From contig CAMFCQ010000020.1 in assembly GCA_945948915.1 (NCBI GenBank), forward strand, positions 1 to 38,291: a stretch of DNA of 38,291 bases. Direction: 5' to 3'. Shown piece by piece: positions 11,401 to 18,095 of the stretch. A program made the position numbers and the translations under genes. The notes beneath the pieces are model-generated. The model was given only the letters and a program-made list of their open reading frames with translations, did not search any database and was not told where the DNA came from. The DNA comes from an uncultured Clostridia bacterium (GTDB taxonomy: Bacteria; Bacillota; Clostridia; Christensenellales; Aristaeellaceae). How positions within the stretch are numbered: position 1 is the first letter of the stretch; each line of letters starts with the position of its first letter.

Positions 11401-12947
11401 GCGCCGGTTCCGATGGCCTTGACGATCTTCGCCGCCGCGCTCATGTCGTCTCGCTGCGAGCTTTCGTGCAGGGAGGAGGAAGTGGCGGACAATCCCGCGC
11501 CGATCAGCGCGACGGTCGGATTCCCGCCCGCCAGCAGCAGGCGTACTCCGTTGTCCGCCGCGCCCGTTGCTCCATTGTAGGCGAAGGACGCAACGCCCTT
11601 CAGCCAGTCCGCCATCTCCGCGCTTTCGATGGCTCCCAGCTGGGCCTCCGCTGTCCATGCTGACAGGTTATTGACGTCAAATACCGATGAATAGGGGTCA
11701 TCCCGTCCCTTCGCCGTTTCGTACATCTGGAACGGCACCATGAATACCTTTCCGACCTCGTTTCCTCTTGCCTGCAGCCATGCGTCTGGTGCTGTGAATC
11801 CGTTCGCCGTCGCATAGGCTTCCGTGTATGCCTTGTTGACCATCGCGCGCCTGTACAGCAGCTCTGATCGCAGCAGCTCCAGGTATTCCGCGGCTTCCTC
11901 CTTCCGCCCCGTGTTGTAGAGGTAGTTGTAGTCTGCCAGCTCGTCATCTGTCAGCATGTCATAGCCTTCGGCGAGATAATCCCTGACGGCAATTGGTGCT
12001 TTTGCAGCCGCCTGCTTCTGCTCGTAGGTCGCTTCGCTGTTCAGGAAGCTGTACAGGTCGCTGATGATCCTGAAATCTTCTCTGTTCTGCATTCCTCCAC
12101 CCAGGAATGCGCCCTCTGAAACCTGCTCTCCCGTATAGGCGGAGAGCCTCTCAAAATCTGCCTCTCCCCGGATGCTGCGCTGGAGTTCGCTCAGCCTTTG
12201 TCTTGCTTCGCTGGTTTTTGTGACGAAGTCCAGCCAGCCCTGATAGGTTTCCGCTTTCCCTGCGTGTGGGCTTGTGCTGCTGCCTGTCAGCGATGTCCAA
12301 TCCAGATTGTCGTACTGATCCTTCAGGCGCTTTTCCTCTGCATAGTAGGTTGCATCGTCCATGGCCTCGTACTTTGCGTTGATCTTCTCAAAGTCGAACA
12401 GCTCATCCCGATCCCCCAGTAGATAGTCCGCCATCAGGTAGTTGTACCACTGGTCTGCTTCGCTTTTCGCATCCTTAGACTGATACAGCTCCTGCCATCT
12501 TGCCTTTGTTTCAGGGGTTTGCCCTGCCTTTTCATCCGCCTGCTTTGCAAGACCGATTTTCTTTTCCAGCTCCGGAGCCAGCGCCTTCAGATACGCATCC
12601 GACACCAGCATTACCGTCTCCGGGTTCACCGCGTACTTCTCCTGGTCAAACATCCCGTATTGACGCACGTCATGGATGGAGGACGCCTGGTCCTTCACGG
12701 TCTGCTGCATCACGTCCCAGTCCCATGTTCCAAGGTCGCCCTGCTTTCTCTGGATCATGCCTGTGGTCAGTGTGTTTGCCGCCTCGTTTTTGTTTTTCTC
12801 GCCCTGCATCGCAAACTTCATGGTTGCGTCCAGCGCCTTTTTGTACGCTGGCGAAACCTTGCTTTGCGCTGCGCTTTTCTTCTTTTTCTCCTCCAGCGCC
12901 TTCTCCAGCGCTTCGTTCCTTTTCTTCCCGGCCTTGATCACAGGCAA
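2466..12947 (-). CDS. Giant polyvalent virion/ejection protein with zincin, MuF-C-like and ART-PolyVal-like domains
   Basis: 3493 aa. Order seen: helical N-terminus (1-430); Gly/Ala-rich hydrophobic segments (about 430-620); zincin-like metallopeptidase with HELTHH (His1071, Glu1072, His1075); a conserved domain of unnamed type (about 1242-1432, LYPPMVANPGG, GGKGTQGGSGSLAFRPGWHLG, NFVWAECE); a MuF C-terminal-like domain (about 1457-1640, PMTINQTHVDY, PVYVNG, RIDSNTVATVFGKGNA); an ART-PolyVal-like ADP-ribosyltransferase module (about 1672-1880, KIVYHQT, GIFFKDND); long coiled coils (about 1900-2500); an LPD38-like region (about 2763-3190) with a hydrophobic helix near 3050-3080; and two to three C-terminal repeats. 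This mosaic is typical of polyvalent proteins that some phages eject with DNA to counter host defences. Its place between an internal-virion-like protein and the fibres fits packaging in the particle. Domain boundaries are estimates and the enzymatic activities are inferred. Confidence 0.85.
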   Translation of the reverse strand: MPVIKAGKKRNEALEKALEEKKKKSAAQSKVSPAYKKALDATMKFAMQGEKNKNEAANTLTTGMIQRKQGDLGTWDWDVMQQTVKDQASSIHDVRQYGMFDQEKYAVNPETVMLVSDAYLKALAPELEKKIGLAKQADEKAGQTPETKARWQELYQSKDAKSEADQWYNYLMADYLLGDRDELFDFEKINAKYEAMDDATYYAEEKRLKDQYDNLDWTSLTGSSTSPHAGKAETYQGWLDFVTKTSEARQRLSELQRSIRGEADFERLSAYTGEQVSEGAFLGGGMQNREDFRIISDLYSFLNSEATYEQKQAAAKAPIAVRDYLAEGYDMLTDDELADYNYLYNTGRKEEAAEYLELLRSELLYRRAMVNKAYTEAYATANGFTAPDAWLQARGNEVGKVFMVPFQMYETAKGRDDPYSSVFDVNNLSAWTAEAQLGAIESAEMADWLKGVASFAYNGATGAADNGVRLLLAGGNPTVALIGAGLSATSSSLHESSQRDDMSAAAKIVKAIGTGALEMGTEKIGLDKLFDMGQAKALDYIKTLLASELGEETINYLSEDVLEMAVGFLFDYEPQIKSGEEFWQGLTETWITTAISSGMMGTPGAMSIRGRNVKSGKTITSNGSVEKILSIAESMGETSKAAETAKEIRQKTAGGKKASLPQLGMLSFQLEQELTEEQSAITNQVMEDAIEERMVELGSDRNTAIKNKAAVRKIAFGQELSAIEKARVKWDGNASQVVKELAKPIAEGEENRTGASWQTKAAIKNALQTRDVTAKQIDLASAFAKEQSPDVQAAQEKAKQKTEGKTDYKAKGSTSKEVTFSESGEEAKGTFLRFKKTNDGMQAVVETESGETTIEIDDMKTEGGYGTATIIEYVSSAKHNMSEAEANTLMTAYNKQGGDAGNFIDSFEEVYSAGFAGIEAQRGLLQDDVQQAVYEQAKKEGEEAEANRVAKAQRVRDAAEGTVAWLGVVRDNNAIRGTGDQEALSGALEGMTESQRTTVEVVQAFAREMKVNVVLYESDAQNVQQIANGMYDETTHTIYLDINSGAATAQGIQTGKENNTIGYAMNMTLAHELTHHMEATSAEGYAKYKAAVKARLKENGQSWTELVREKIKNASKEGRKLTRMGAEAEVVADASEYMLQDSAFTKRLDTGLKKKVQDFVQGFAEKVKAIFRTLGIGRSHREAAALREMADGLMKYIDDLQELWDAGMEDTIPAMNGTAMAQEQQTGVEAGELSDGNTKFSIREEDPPKKTGIAYKVFFEKNGKLYPPMVANPGGADTPVGVWLNADVGAAAPPSKTGRLQVKAGGKGTQGGSGSLAFRPGWHLGDIPKASQFNRLNKATGVKELFPYNFVWAECEYAMDVDYQEEAMSYGYNASGKFQHSLAGLPRLPVDGYYHYRTNPDPSTVPWVITGAMKVNKILSRAEVDEILRENGVEPTKWQGPDGEQMEADDRVKQYSMREKYDYSKSFEKQVDDWKNGNFPTGDSLLVGRTPELYRQIGMGDLPMTINQTHVDYIVNGTKDVDHFMGEAWLKKLPEMLKRPVAVIRSDTDAENSVVVILEEKINGKQIIAPVYVNGVSTNNSLRIDSNTVATVFGKGNALTKMLTDALNDEASAGNTIGVYYWNKKEAQNLYRSAGLQLPGSSVQDGLIHSIFDAGSEVNRRMIENQTNTQQFKRWFGKSKVVNADGTPKIVYHQTAADFSVFNTDHPVAGLNDSETPNGIFFKDNDHDIGIGGSKQMAVYLRAENILTFANRSEANAWYRKHVPGYDKLQSEFDKKMAEFDPQFKAIEDEMFNQKTSEERYEELSDIEDELIARMGEIERKIRGQMRALLNDFFLSGESGYDGIELGYDGHRWVNGNRENVHTYIVFSPKQIKSATDNVGTFDQETADIRYSTRDQTDAVSVREYLAEMKPKSYMNDTEVELLKRYQGKLKELQEKQRAVAEQEEIIKTATGEELMKATNRRKVLKNQADRLAKTVAGMESAKGFAGIMATSRNVVDQYINNMTDNVSDAHDKLVEEINGLTEQLKDVDKKVEAAAQGQRNAVARGLFDQEKLKQAAKKVKADNASSMSAKVIADRLALAYAELYAKDGQQGAKNFAEQLKELAQDIISTSGYRYRSETLRMIAEEIPVISLTETDKQEIRNAGLTVAQYKRALSPYVRVTDRGSDLGSQASSAEYYGGVSVTALLGTENETDMAMALYDTIQREKASEGAGKFEGMTEAESIGVLMAELASADLPTTQNAEAMEYLRNEMQKYAGQNEAARQMVEEALKRAKRTADRASGMWVAAVRNSELTSKAVDYYRELERQRRLMELREQKQRLEKELTSDTAKQIREKVLAQKQEANEYWSAKVNANTMRDRIARNVKRLNRLRKNETDRDHVPQELQHVTDMVMKTFTEGNLAHFAFEPTQTAMLQKYYSQLLNQENDFSYYWDDEIAQSIDEMQQLSEEYAQEGIKTARSTEKYEMERQILARANDIIENVLYMIENHNRQFINGKKVNFDQFAEASARQMNERKDKVVLADELGEAQQAMDALIRTGNKTPIYFFEQLENDGVMQIYNDIRDGQTRYAHIVHDAKAEVEAIKRKHHYGRWMDDGKLTLTTVQGHRIELTREQAMWLYATAKRERTNVLTKTEHLKVGGFHYKQALKDGIVRQTDISHLMDAKDIAAVESWLTEEQKAYADEVVEYLSTTMGGYGNQASMEMFGYKKFNEPYYFPFQTSQMNRHLHGDEGAAGQDSGTGRVKNASYTKKLQRGAKTALVMDDFTTVAVDHMQSMAAYASMVQPIEALKRLLNFQVLREDGSIQTYRELIAQKYGKTTLDYLMNFLKDLNGAAQSDNRAMKGLDYLIRAFKRGAVSMSASVTLQQPTAIARAMAMVNPKYFLNNPFYRPSKGVWDEMLAHSGTAIIKDMGKFDVGLGLTASEYIRGEDETALQAWGKLWKQRKGRDAGDTWEQIKKAGKLTMDKANALPGLADQWAWGLIWQAVKKETAELNPGMDTTSNEFLDMVGKRFDDVIDHTQVYDSILTKSDLMRSRNALHKMATTFMAEPTMSINMFYDAFRGKHTAKESAAMVGGVMASNILAGLAAALVQAWNDDDDERNWAEKYADRATGNVLGNINPANMIPYIRDIISLCEGYDVERADMAVISDLLKYTLKFRGKVKEGKELTSKDWENFAGTWANLIGVPVKNIMREIRRGKNLILRTDWSAPDASNVGYAMAENLPGYDSKNTAYYERIVTAMVRGDQDKTESLTAYMLESKGVSEEKLASGIKDEIKARVTEGEMDGETALNFIVENGLMKDENEAYFEVDKWVKAYENGGKPNDYKKYDDFREAVESGENLKEVIEDYLTHGVTKSTLTSELKGIMTEGLVDGEKALKILIDYGLKEDKNDAYWTVKSWKFAQETGKSTEEYRKYDEFYAALESGENLKDVIKEYTSHGVTEKTLADSIKRNYKEQMKELYRTNRTAYANLQARILTAYQVLGYDREKKLKDIQKWLTE
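2649..3182 (-). repeat. C-terminal protein repeats in the giant gene
   Basis: Two tandem units of 91 and 87 residues, plus the start of a third, lie in the last 290 residues of the giant protein. Each unit starts with HGVT or GVSE, has a D/G-GE-AL-I-GL core followed by KYD-F--A-ESGENLK-VI, and is about half identical to its neighbour. They look like helical-bundle repeats, possibly for anchoring in the capsid or for oligomerisation. Confidence 0.75.
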
Positions 12948-12951
12948 TCCC

Positions 12952-13689
12952 TCACTTTCTCAACCCCAGCAGGGTGTAGTACCAGTTTTCCAGTTCGTTC
13001 TGATTCTGCATCTTCTGCGGCGATGCCATCGCTCCTACCGCGGCACCGTAGGCAGACAGAGCCAGCATCTGCTGCAGCTTCTCCGTGTCGATGCTGTCAT
13101 CGTCTGTTTTTTTCTGCTGCTCCTTTCCCTGCATCGAGGTATAGGTGGGCTTCAGCGCCGCCAGATACTCCGGGTGCGCCGCCGCCAGCTGATAGAGCTG
13201 AAACAGTCGGTCTCCCTCTCCCTGCCATACTTTGTATGCCTGTTCATACAGCGCTGGCACCTGATCGTTGAGGGAGGCCAGGTACTGCTGGTACGCCTGA
13301 TTCCCGACCTGCTGGGCGTAGCTGTTGCCGTATCCGCCTGTCAGCGCCGCCGCCTGTCCCATCGTGTCGCGCATGGCGTCCTTGCCCATCTGGGTGTAAC
13401 GGTCCGCCATCTGCCTGTAGAGCATATCGCCGTTCAGGTCGTATGAAAACGGCCCTCTGTTCATGATCTTCCCATAGATGCTGTTCATCTGGTCGATGTA
13501 TTGCTGGTTTGCGTTTCCCGCAGTGTAGACCTTTGTTCCGTTCCGGTTGTCCTGCTCCTGCTTCTGCTGCGTCGCCGCCGGATAGGTGCCCCGCTTGTAC
13601 ACATCGTCCGGCAGAACGCCCGCCGTGCCCCCCAGTTCACCCATCTGCTGCATGGTCAGCTCATCCTTTGTTCTCTTCGGCATTTCCAT
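12952..13689 (-). CDS. Internal-virion-like structural protein
   Basis: 245 aa, polar and Gln/Tyr-rich. The central block (about residues 80-165, PFSYDLNGDMLY, MGQAAALTGGYGNSYAQ, QLNDQVPALY-like) is a conserved unit I associate with Clostridial phage virion genes of unassigned function. It is encoded just before the giant protein with only a 4-nt gap, so both are probably made together and may form the ejection apparatus. No enzyme motif is seen. Two starts are possible, Met1 (GGGG 3 nt upstream) or Met3; the listed start overlaps the preceding 56-aa gene. Confidence 0.6.
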   Translation of the reverse strand: MEMPKRTKDELTMQQMGELGGTAGVLPDDVYKRGTYPAATQQKQEQDNRNGTKVYTAGNANQQYIDQMNSIYGKIMNRGPFSYDLNGDMLYRQMADRYTQMGKDAMRDTMGQAAALTGGYGNSYAQQVGNQAYQQYLASLNDQVPALYEQAYKVWQGEGDRLFQLYQLAAAHPEYLAALKPTYTSMQGKEQQKKTDDDSIDTEKLQQMLALSAYGAAVGAMASPQKMQNQNELENWYYTLLGLRK

Positions 13690-13831
13690 CTTCCCCTTTC
13701 CCGCTCAGGCTGTTGATGATGTTCTCCAGCTGCTCCGACAGCTTCCACAGGTATCTGTATACCTGTTCCCACTTTTGCTCCTCGGTTCCCCTCGGCCTTT
13801 CCGGCCTCTTGATGGCATGATAGCCCGGCAT
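13661..13831 (-). CDS. Small phage structural-operon protein (56 aa)
   Basis: 56 aa, starting MPGYHAIKRPERPRGTEEQ, basic at the N-terminus and then an amphipathic helix with the WKLSEQLENIINSL pattern. Its ATG overlaps the stop of the 747-aa upstream gene in a TGATG arrangement, and its 3' end overlaps the next gene by 29 nt, so it sits in a coupled chain. I do not recognise a named family. Size and place suggest a minor virion component or assembly factor. Confidence 0.65.
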   Translation of the reverse strand: MPGYHAIKRPERPRGTEEQKWEQVYRYLWKLSEQLENIINSLSGKGEDGNAEENKG

Positions 13832-16074
13832 CAGCCGTCCCTCCCTTTTCTCAGCACGCGGGCAATGGAATAAATCCTGACGCTTCCTTTTCCGCTAAGG
13901 CGCACCTGGCAGTGATCGCACCTGCGGGGAATGATGGGTAGCAGCACCGTCCGCAGCGCCGCGCATCTTGTTTCACCCGCCGTGTGCCAAATCCCATCGG
14001 AATCGTACATGATTTCCATCTTCATGACGGATCCCTTGCTCATCTGTGCGCGGATGTTGAAGCGCGACAGGTACTTCTGTTCCTCGTACTCAAATCCGAA
14101 GGTGCCGAAGGTTGCGCTCCATAGCATGCTTTCCTCTCCGCCGTCCACCTTCTCAAGCACGGTTCCCGCGCCATTCCTGCTGGCGATGATCAGCTCTCCG
14201 CCCGCGTTTGCCATGCACCGTGCTTCTGTCTCATCCTCGATGTGCCACAGCCCCCTGGCCGTGTCGTACACATACATCCGCCAGGTTGCGCTTTCGTCCC
14301 GCATGCACAGGTAGTACTTGTCCCTGTAGGTTCCGGCGGATGCTTCTGTGAATTTTGCTCTTCCCAGCTTTTCGCTGATGGCGTAGGGGGTCGCGCCGTC
14401 GTAGGCCATCACGTCCTCCCGCGCCTTGTACAGGAGCGTCTCGTTGACCACCGCCAGCGATCTCCAGGATCCATCCTGTACGCCTCTGCACTTCAGCGTG
14501 TTGATCGTGAAGTTTGCCGGGATTGTGCCGCTGATCTTGTGCAGAAAGCCTTCCTTGAACATGATCGGAACGCCCATGTAGCTGAACGCGCCCGTGAATT
14601 TTCCTTCGCTGCCCACCGACATCACATAGCTGTCCGTGCTGACTCCCCGGAAGGTGTACCAGTTCCGGAAGTCTCCCAGTGCGCATGCCCGGATTTCGTT
14701 TGTCAGTTGTCCGTCCGCCCGGTCATAGGCGCATCCCCATAGCCGGTTGTTGGCCTCGCAGATATAGTCCAGGTCGGGGATTCTCCGCTCTGCGATCAGC
14801 GTTCCGTCCAGCGTCACCGCGCCGTGAAGCAAGCCCGCCACGATGATGTAGTTGTCCCCCCGTCCGTAGATGAGGTTGCTGGTGTTGAGCGCCTCCAGCG
14901 TTTTGTCGTCCGCGCTGCTTCCTCCCGCCGTTCCCGATTCATAGGTGACCTCCAGCGCAATCCCCGTAAAGTTGATGGTTCCTCCGTGATCCCCCGATAC
15001 CTGCGCCGTGTTGTAGGATTGGAACACGAATTTCAGGCTCACGTCCCCGTTTCCCGTCACCTCCACCGGCACCAGGTTTTCCTGCCCTTCCCGCAGCTTC
15101 TCGCCGTTGAGGGTCAGCACCTTCGCGCCGTAATGGCTTCCCGACGCGGTCACGCGCAGATTGGCTTGCAGGATTTTTGCTCCTTCCTGGATTCCTGCCA
15201 CCGTGATGGTCATGACTCTTGAAACGGTCTCTGCCGTGGTGCTGCGATAGTCCGTCCCGCCGTAGTGTGTGGTGTGGAACCTTGAATACAGCGAAAAGGC
15301 ATCTCCCGGGAAGGACAAGGTTTGCTGCACGGCCTGCGCTCCTCCCTCCTGCGTCTCTCCGGCCCTTCTCACGCCGGAGAGGAAGACGACGTCCTCCTCG
15401 CGGATGTCCCTTCCGATCCCCTCCGCCTGTATCTTGATGTAGGTGGTCGCCACCTGGATCCACTCCAGATAGATGGCGCTGTACTGCTTGAGCACATGGG
15501 TTTCACCGGATGTGTCCAGCCATAGCTGCTGATCCACCGGGTTCTCCGGCGCTGTGCCGGATACGGTGATGCTTTTCGCGTCATAGTCCGTTCCGTCTTT
15601 CCGGCACATCATGGCGCTGATGGTCACGCCTTCCGCCGCCGTCCACCTTGCGCCCATGTCGCCGTAATCGTCTGGGTTGGCCATGTTAAGATACTTTTTA
15701 TCCGGCCAGATGCATACATAGGCGCCCATGCTGATCAGCTGCTTGGGCTGCATGTGTTCCTCTGCGGACAGCTTCAGCGCGTGCTCCGTGCCGTCCACAT
15801 AGACATCTCCGCCCTCGCAGACCACCAGACGGTCGGTTCCCAGCATGCCTGTTACCTCTCCTGCAAAGGTGCTTTTTCCGCCGCCGTCCATCCCGGGCCA
15901 TGTCTTGATGCCTCGCCCCTTGCGGGTGGAAAGCACCGGGAAGTTATCTGCGCTCATGTTCTGCATGTCCGCCATTTCCCCGTCCGCAATGGAAAGCCCG
16001 CGGTTCAGCCCATAGAAGACCTGCGTGTTGATCGTGCTTGTGCTCTCATGGTTGAGCATCGGATAAAGCGGCAT
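13831..16074 (-). CDS. Tail hub / nozzle or packaged-DNA stabilisation protein
   Basis: 747 aa, beta-rich with repeated aromatic-Gly turns (for example ANNRLWGC, FRNWYTFRG, GKFTGAFSYMG, YLSRFNIRAQMSKG) compatible with a beta-propeller-type podoviral tail hub or nozzle such as P22 gp10-like proteins. It follows the head-tail adaptor and precedes the presumed ejection proteins, the position of the tail nozzle in podoviruses. A good RBS (GGGAGG) precedes the ATG. The Cys-x2-Cys near the C-terminus (RRCDHCQV) may be structural. The family is inferred from size, order and overall pattern. Confidence 0.6.
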   Translation of the reverse strand: MPLYPMLNHESTSTINTQVFYGLNRGLSIADGEMADMQNMSADNFPVLSTRKGRGIKTWPGMDGGGKSTFAGEVTGMLGTDRLVVCEGGDVYVDGTEHALKLSAEEHMQPKQLISMGAYVCIWPDKKYLNMANPDDYGDMGARWTAAEGVTISAMMCRKDGTDYDAKSITVSGTAPENPVDQQLWLDTSGETHVLKQYSAIYLEWIQVATTYIKIQAEGIGRDIREEDVVFLSGVRRAGETQEGGAQAVQQTLSFPGDAFSLYSRFHTTHYGGTDYRSTTAETVSRVMTITVAGIQEGAKILQANLRVTASGSHYGAKVLTLNGEKLREGQENLVPVEVTGNGDVSLKFVFQSYNTAQVSGDHGGTINFTGIALEVTYESGTAGGSSADDKTLEALNTSNLIYGRGDNYIIVAGLLHGAVTLDGTLIAERRIPDLDYICEANNRLWGCAYDRADGQLTNEIRACALGDFRNWYTFRGVSTDSYVMSVGSEGKFTGAFSYMGVPIMFKEGFLHKISGTIPANFTINTLKCRGVQDGSWRSLAVVNETLLYKAREDVMAYDGATPYAISEKLGRAKFTEASAGTYRDKYYLCMRDESATWRMYVYDTARGLWHIEDETEARCMANAGGELIIASRNGAGTVLEKVDGGEESMLWSATFGTFGFEYEEQKYLSRFNIRAQMSKGSVMKMEIMYDSDGIWHTAGETRCAALRTVLLPIIPRRCDHCQVRLSGKGSVRIYSIARVLRKGRDG

Positions 16075-16089
16075 TGGCTTTTCCTCCCG

Positions 16090-16467
16090 TTAAAAGATGA
16101 TCTGCATGCCCTGGCTCCTTGGCATGTGCGTCCTTGTCCAGTAGTCCGAGAACGCCTGATACATGGCGTTGAACAGCAGCGTGTTGTTCTGGTACTTGTC
16201 CAGCTCTCCGTTCTTGCTGTCCATCTTTCTTGCCAGCGCGTGATGATAGACCTCCGCGTAGGCGTCCGGCACCAGCAAAATCGTATCCATGGGCGTTTCG
16301 TCGTTGTATCCCTCAAACGCAAGCCCATCGGGCCATCCTTCGTGGCGCTTGAGTATTTCCTCCACCACCTGGTGTTCCGTCTCGCTGATCCATGCGATTT
16401 TCTGCTGCAGCGAGAAAGCGTTCGGCTTGCACTCGTCGATGCTGTCCAGTACCTGCTGAATCGTCAT
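16090..16467 (-). CDS. Head-tail adaptor (connector) protein
   Basis: 125 aa, mostly helical, with a short N-terminal helix (MTIQQVLDSIDECKPNAFS) resembling small podoviral adaptor proteins that bind the portal ring. It is encoded between the capsid cluster and the tail hub, the usual adaptor position. The RBS is AGGAGGGAGC. No catalytic motif is seen. A terminator-like hairpin lies just upstream (16484-16516), so it may be made at lower levels than the capsid protein. The role is inferred from size and position. Confidence 0.55.
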   Translation of the reverse strand: MTIQQVLDSIDECKPNAFSLQQKIAWISETEHQVVEEILKRHEGWPDGLAFEGYNDETPMDTILLVPDAYAEVYHHALARKMDSKNGELDKYQNNTLLFNAMYQAFSDYWTRTHMPRSQGMQIIF

Positions 16468-16483
16468 TTTGCTCCCTCCTATG

Positions 16484-16516
16484 CAAAATGGGGGAGGGGA
16501 TTGCTCCCTTCCCCCA
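16484..16516 (-). terminator. Partial terminator / attenuator between capsid and tail genes
   Basis: The minus strand carries a G/C-only stem of about 11 bp (TGGGGGAAGGG paired with CCCTCCCCCA, with G-U pairs) followed by TTTTGC. It lies between the 124-aa capsid-adjacent gene and the adaptor gene, inside an operon whose downstream genes still need expression, so partial termination is the likeliest effect. Confidence 0.6.
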
Positions 16517-16539
16517 TGGGGTATTCATTTTACGCCCGG

Positions 16540-16914
16540 TCAGGACGGATAGGCTTCTGTGGGCAGGCCGTCGCGGAATTTGACCTCGTTGGCCTGTGCC
16601 TCCAGCATGATCTGGATTCGCTCGTACAAGGGCAGCGGAACGCTCACGCTCTTCCCGCGCGGCACCTGCCACTTGCGCCCGTTGATGGATACGTAAACGA
16701 ACTGCTCCTCGCCCTTTGTCGCGTAGGGGAGGAAAACCTCCCGCTTCTCCTGCCAGGGGTCTGCGGCGTTTTCCTGCGCAGCCTTCGCCGCTTTCGCCTC
16801 CGTCTTGGCCTGACGCTTCGCCAGCTCCTCCTGTACGCGCTGCTCCACCAGGGCAGTGATGGCTTCCTCCGTCATCTCCTGCTGCTGCTTGATGTCGGTT
16901 TCCTGCTTTGCCAT
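16540..16914 (-). CDS. Small capsid-adjacent protein (decoration or assembly role possible)
   Basis: 124 aa. The first half is a charged Ala/Glu/Lys/Gln-rich helix (about 1-60, coiled-coil-like). The second half is a compact beta segment with the motif FVYVSINGRKWQVPRGK, then a proline and a closing helix. The same two-part shape occurs next to the capsid gene in other Firmicutes phages, where function is unassigned. AAAGGAAG precedes the ATG. It lies 35 nt after the capsid stop. Confidence 0.55.
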   Translation of the reverse strand: MAKQETDIKQQQEMTEEAITALVEQRVQEELAKRQAKTEAKAAKAAQENAADPWQEKREVFLPYATKGEEQFVYVSINGRKWQVPRGKSVSVPLPLYERIQIMLEAQANEVKFRDGLPTEAYPS

Positions 16915-16948
16915 GCTTCTCTTCCTTTCTGTCCGGGCCGGTCAGTCG

Positions 16949-18067
16949 TCAGCCCATGTTGTCCTCATCCACCGCGCCGTACCCGGAGGAGCCGCACTCG
17001 ATGATGACCATGCGCTCCGGGTAGAGGATGCGCGCCGCCATGGAGAACTTGATGCCCGCTGTGCTGTACTGCTCCAGGGGGCCGCCTGCCTGGCTTGCTG
17101 GCTTGTGGATCATCTGCATGCCAGCGCCCTGGGGGTCAACCACGCCGAAGGCGTCCTTGCCGAAAACCATGGGCTGGTAGATGGCCTGGGTGCCGCTCTT
17201 CTTGATGACGGGGCACAGCCCGCTTTCGACAAAGCGCACGCCATGCAGCTTGCCGATTTCGCCGTTGTAGATTTCCTCCGGGGAGGCGTACTTGTGAGCC
17301 TCGATCCAGTCCTTGCTCTTGCGCAGATCGTAGGCGACGGAGGGATGCACCACGCACACGTACTCGTTGCCGTCGAATTTCCTCGCGTTGGCCTTGTTCA
17401 GCACGGTCACGGCCTTGGCGATCATGTCGGGGGTCAGGTTGCAGATTTTGCCGCCGTCCAGGGCCGTCTTGAGGGCCTCACGGGTCGCGGGGGTGCTGAC
17501 GTAGCTTCCGCTGGCGTCGTATGCGTCCGCAAAGATGACGTTGGTACCGCCGGAGAGCACGTTTCGGATCATCTTTTCGTAGGTGCGTCCGCCTGCCGCG
17601 CCCAGCTCCTCCGTCGCGCCCAGCATCATGTCATCCACATGGTGCAGCTCCACCTGCCGGGAGATGGAGACGTACTCGCCGTACTCTGCGATTTCCACCG
17701 TCATGGCTGTCATGCCCAGCTTCTTGCCTTCCGGGATCACCGCCTCCTGCAGCCGGTCACAGTCGGGCAGTGTGTTGATCTTTCGCCACTCGCAGGTCAT
17801 GCCGTGGTTCTGCGGCAGTGTCTGTACCCGTCCGAGCTGCTGATAGATAAATGTTTCTCTCGCGTTTTCCAGCAGTGCGGTGTTGTAGAACACCTTCATG
17901 CCGGGGGACAGGGTGTTGTCACCGGAAAACTCGGTGGTCGCGCCGGTGTAGGCGTTGACGTAGTTCCCGGTGGCGTTGACCAGGTTTCCTGACTCCGCAA
18001 AAAGCTGGAGGTTCAGGAAAAAGGGGATGAGCATCAGATTGCTGATGCACTGTGTGATCTTGTTCAT
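16949..18067 (-). CDS. Major capsid protein, N4-gp56 family
   Basis: 372 aa, the usual size for the N4-gp56 capsid family (HK97-like fold). Recognisable parts are the N-terminal motif NLQLFAE (residues 19-25), the SPGMKVFYNTALLENAR segment, the central VEIAEYGEYVSISRQVE strand, the EKMIRNVLSGGTNVIFA loop, and the C-terminal ARILYPERMVIIECGS. The 18 residues before the motif are hydrophobic and likely removed: NLQLFA resembles the Prp protease recognition sequence known from ribosomal protein L27 and from phage 80alpha capsid proteins, with cleavage expected after Ala24. The scaffold gene is just upstream with the same motif. RBS AAAGGAGCGAAT. Confidence 0.9.
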   Translation of the reverse strand: MNKITQCISNLMLIPFFLNLQLFAESGNLVNATGNYVNAYTGATTEFSGDNTLSPGMKVFYNTALLENARETFIYQQLGRVQTLPQNHGMTCEWRKINTLPDCDRLQEAVIPEGKKLGMTAMTVEIAEYGEYVSISRQVELHHVDDMMLGATEELGAAGGRTYEKMIRNVLSGGTNVIFADAYDASGSYVSTPATREALKTALDGGKICNLTPDMIAKAVTVLNKANARKFDGNEYVCVVHPSVAYDLRKSKDWIEAHKYASPEEIYNGEIGKLHGVRFVESGLCPVIKKSGTQAIYQPMVFGKDAFGVVDPQGAGMQMIHKPASQAGGPLEQYSTAGIKFSMAARILYPERMVIIECGSSGYGAVDEDNMG

Positions 18068-18095
18068 ATTCGCTCCTTTCCCGCAGGAGCAATCC

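Noticed and set aside
15754-17004. Long plus-strand frames over the tail hub, adaptor and capsid genes
   Set aside because: Low-complexity translations antisense to recognised structural genes; no RBS and no family pattern.
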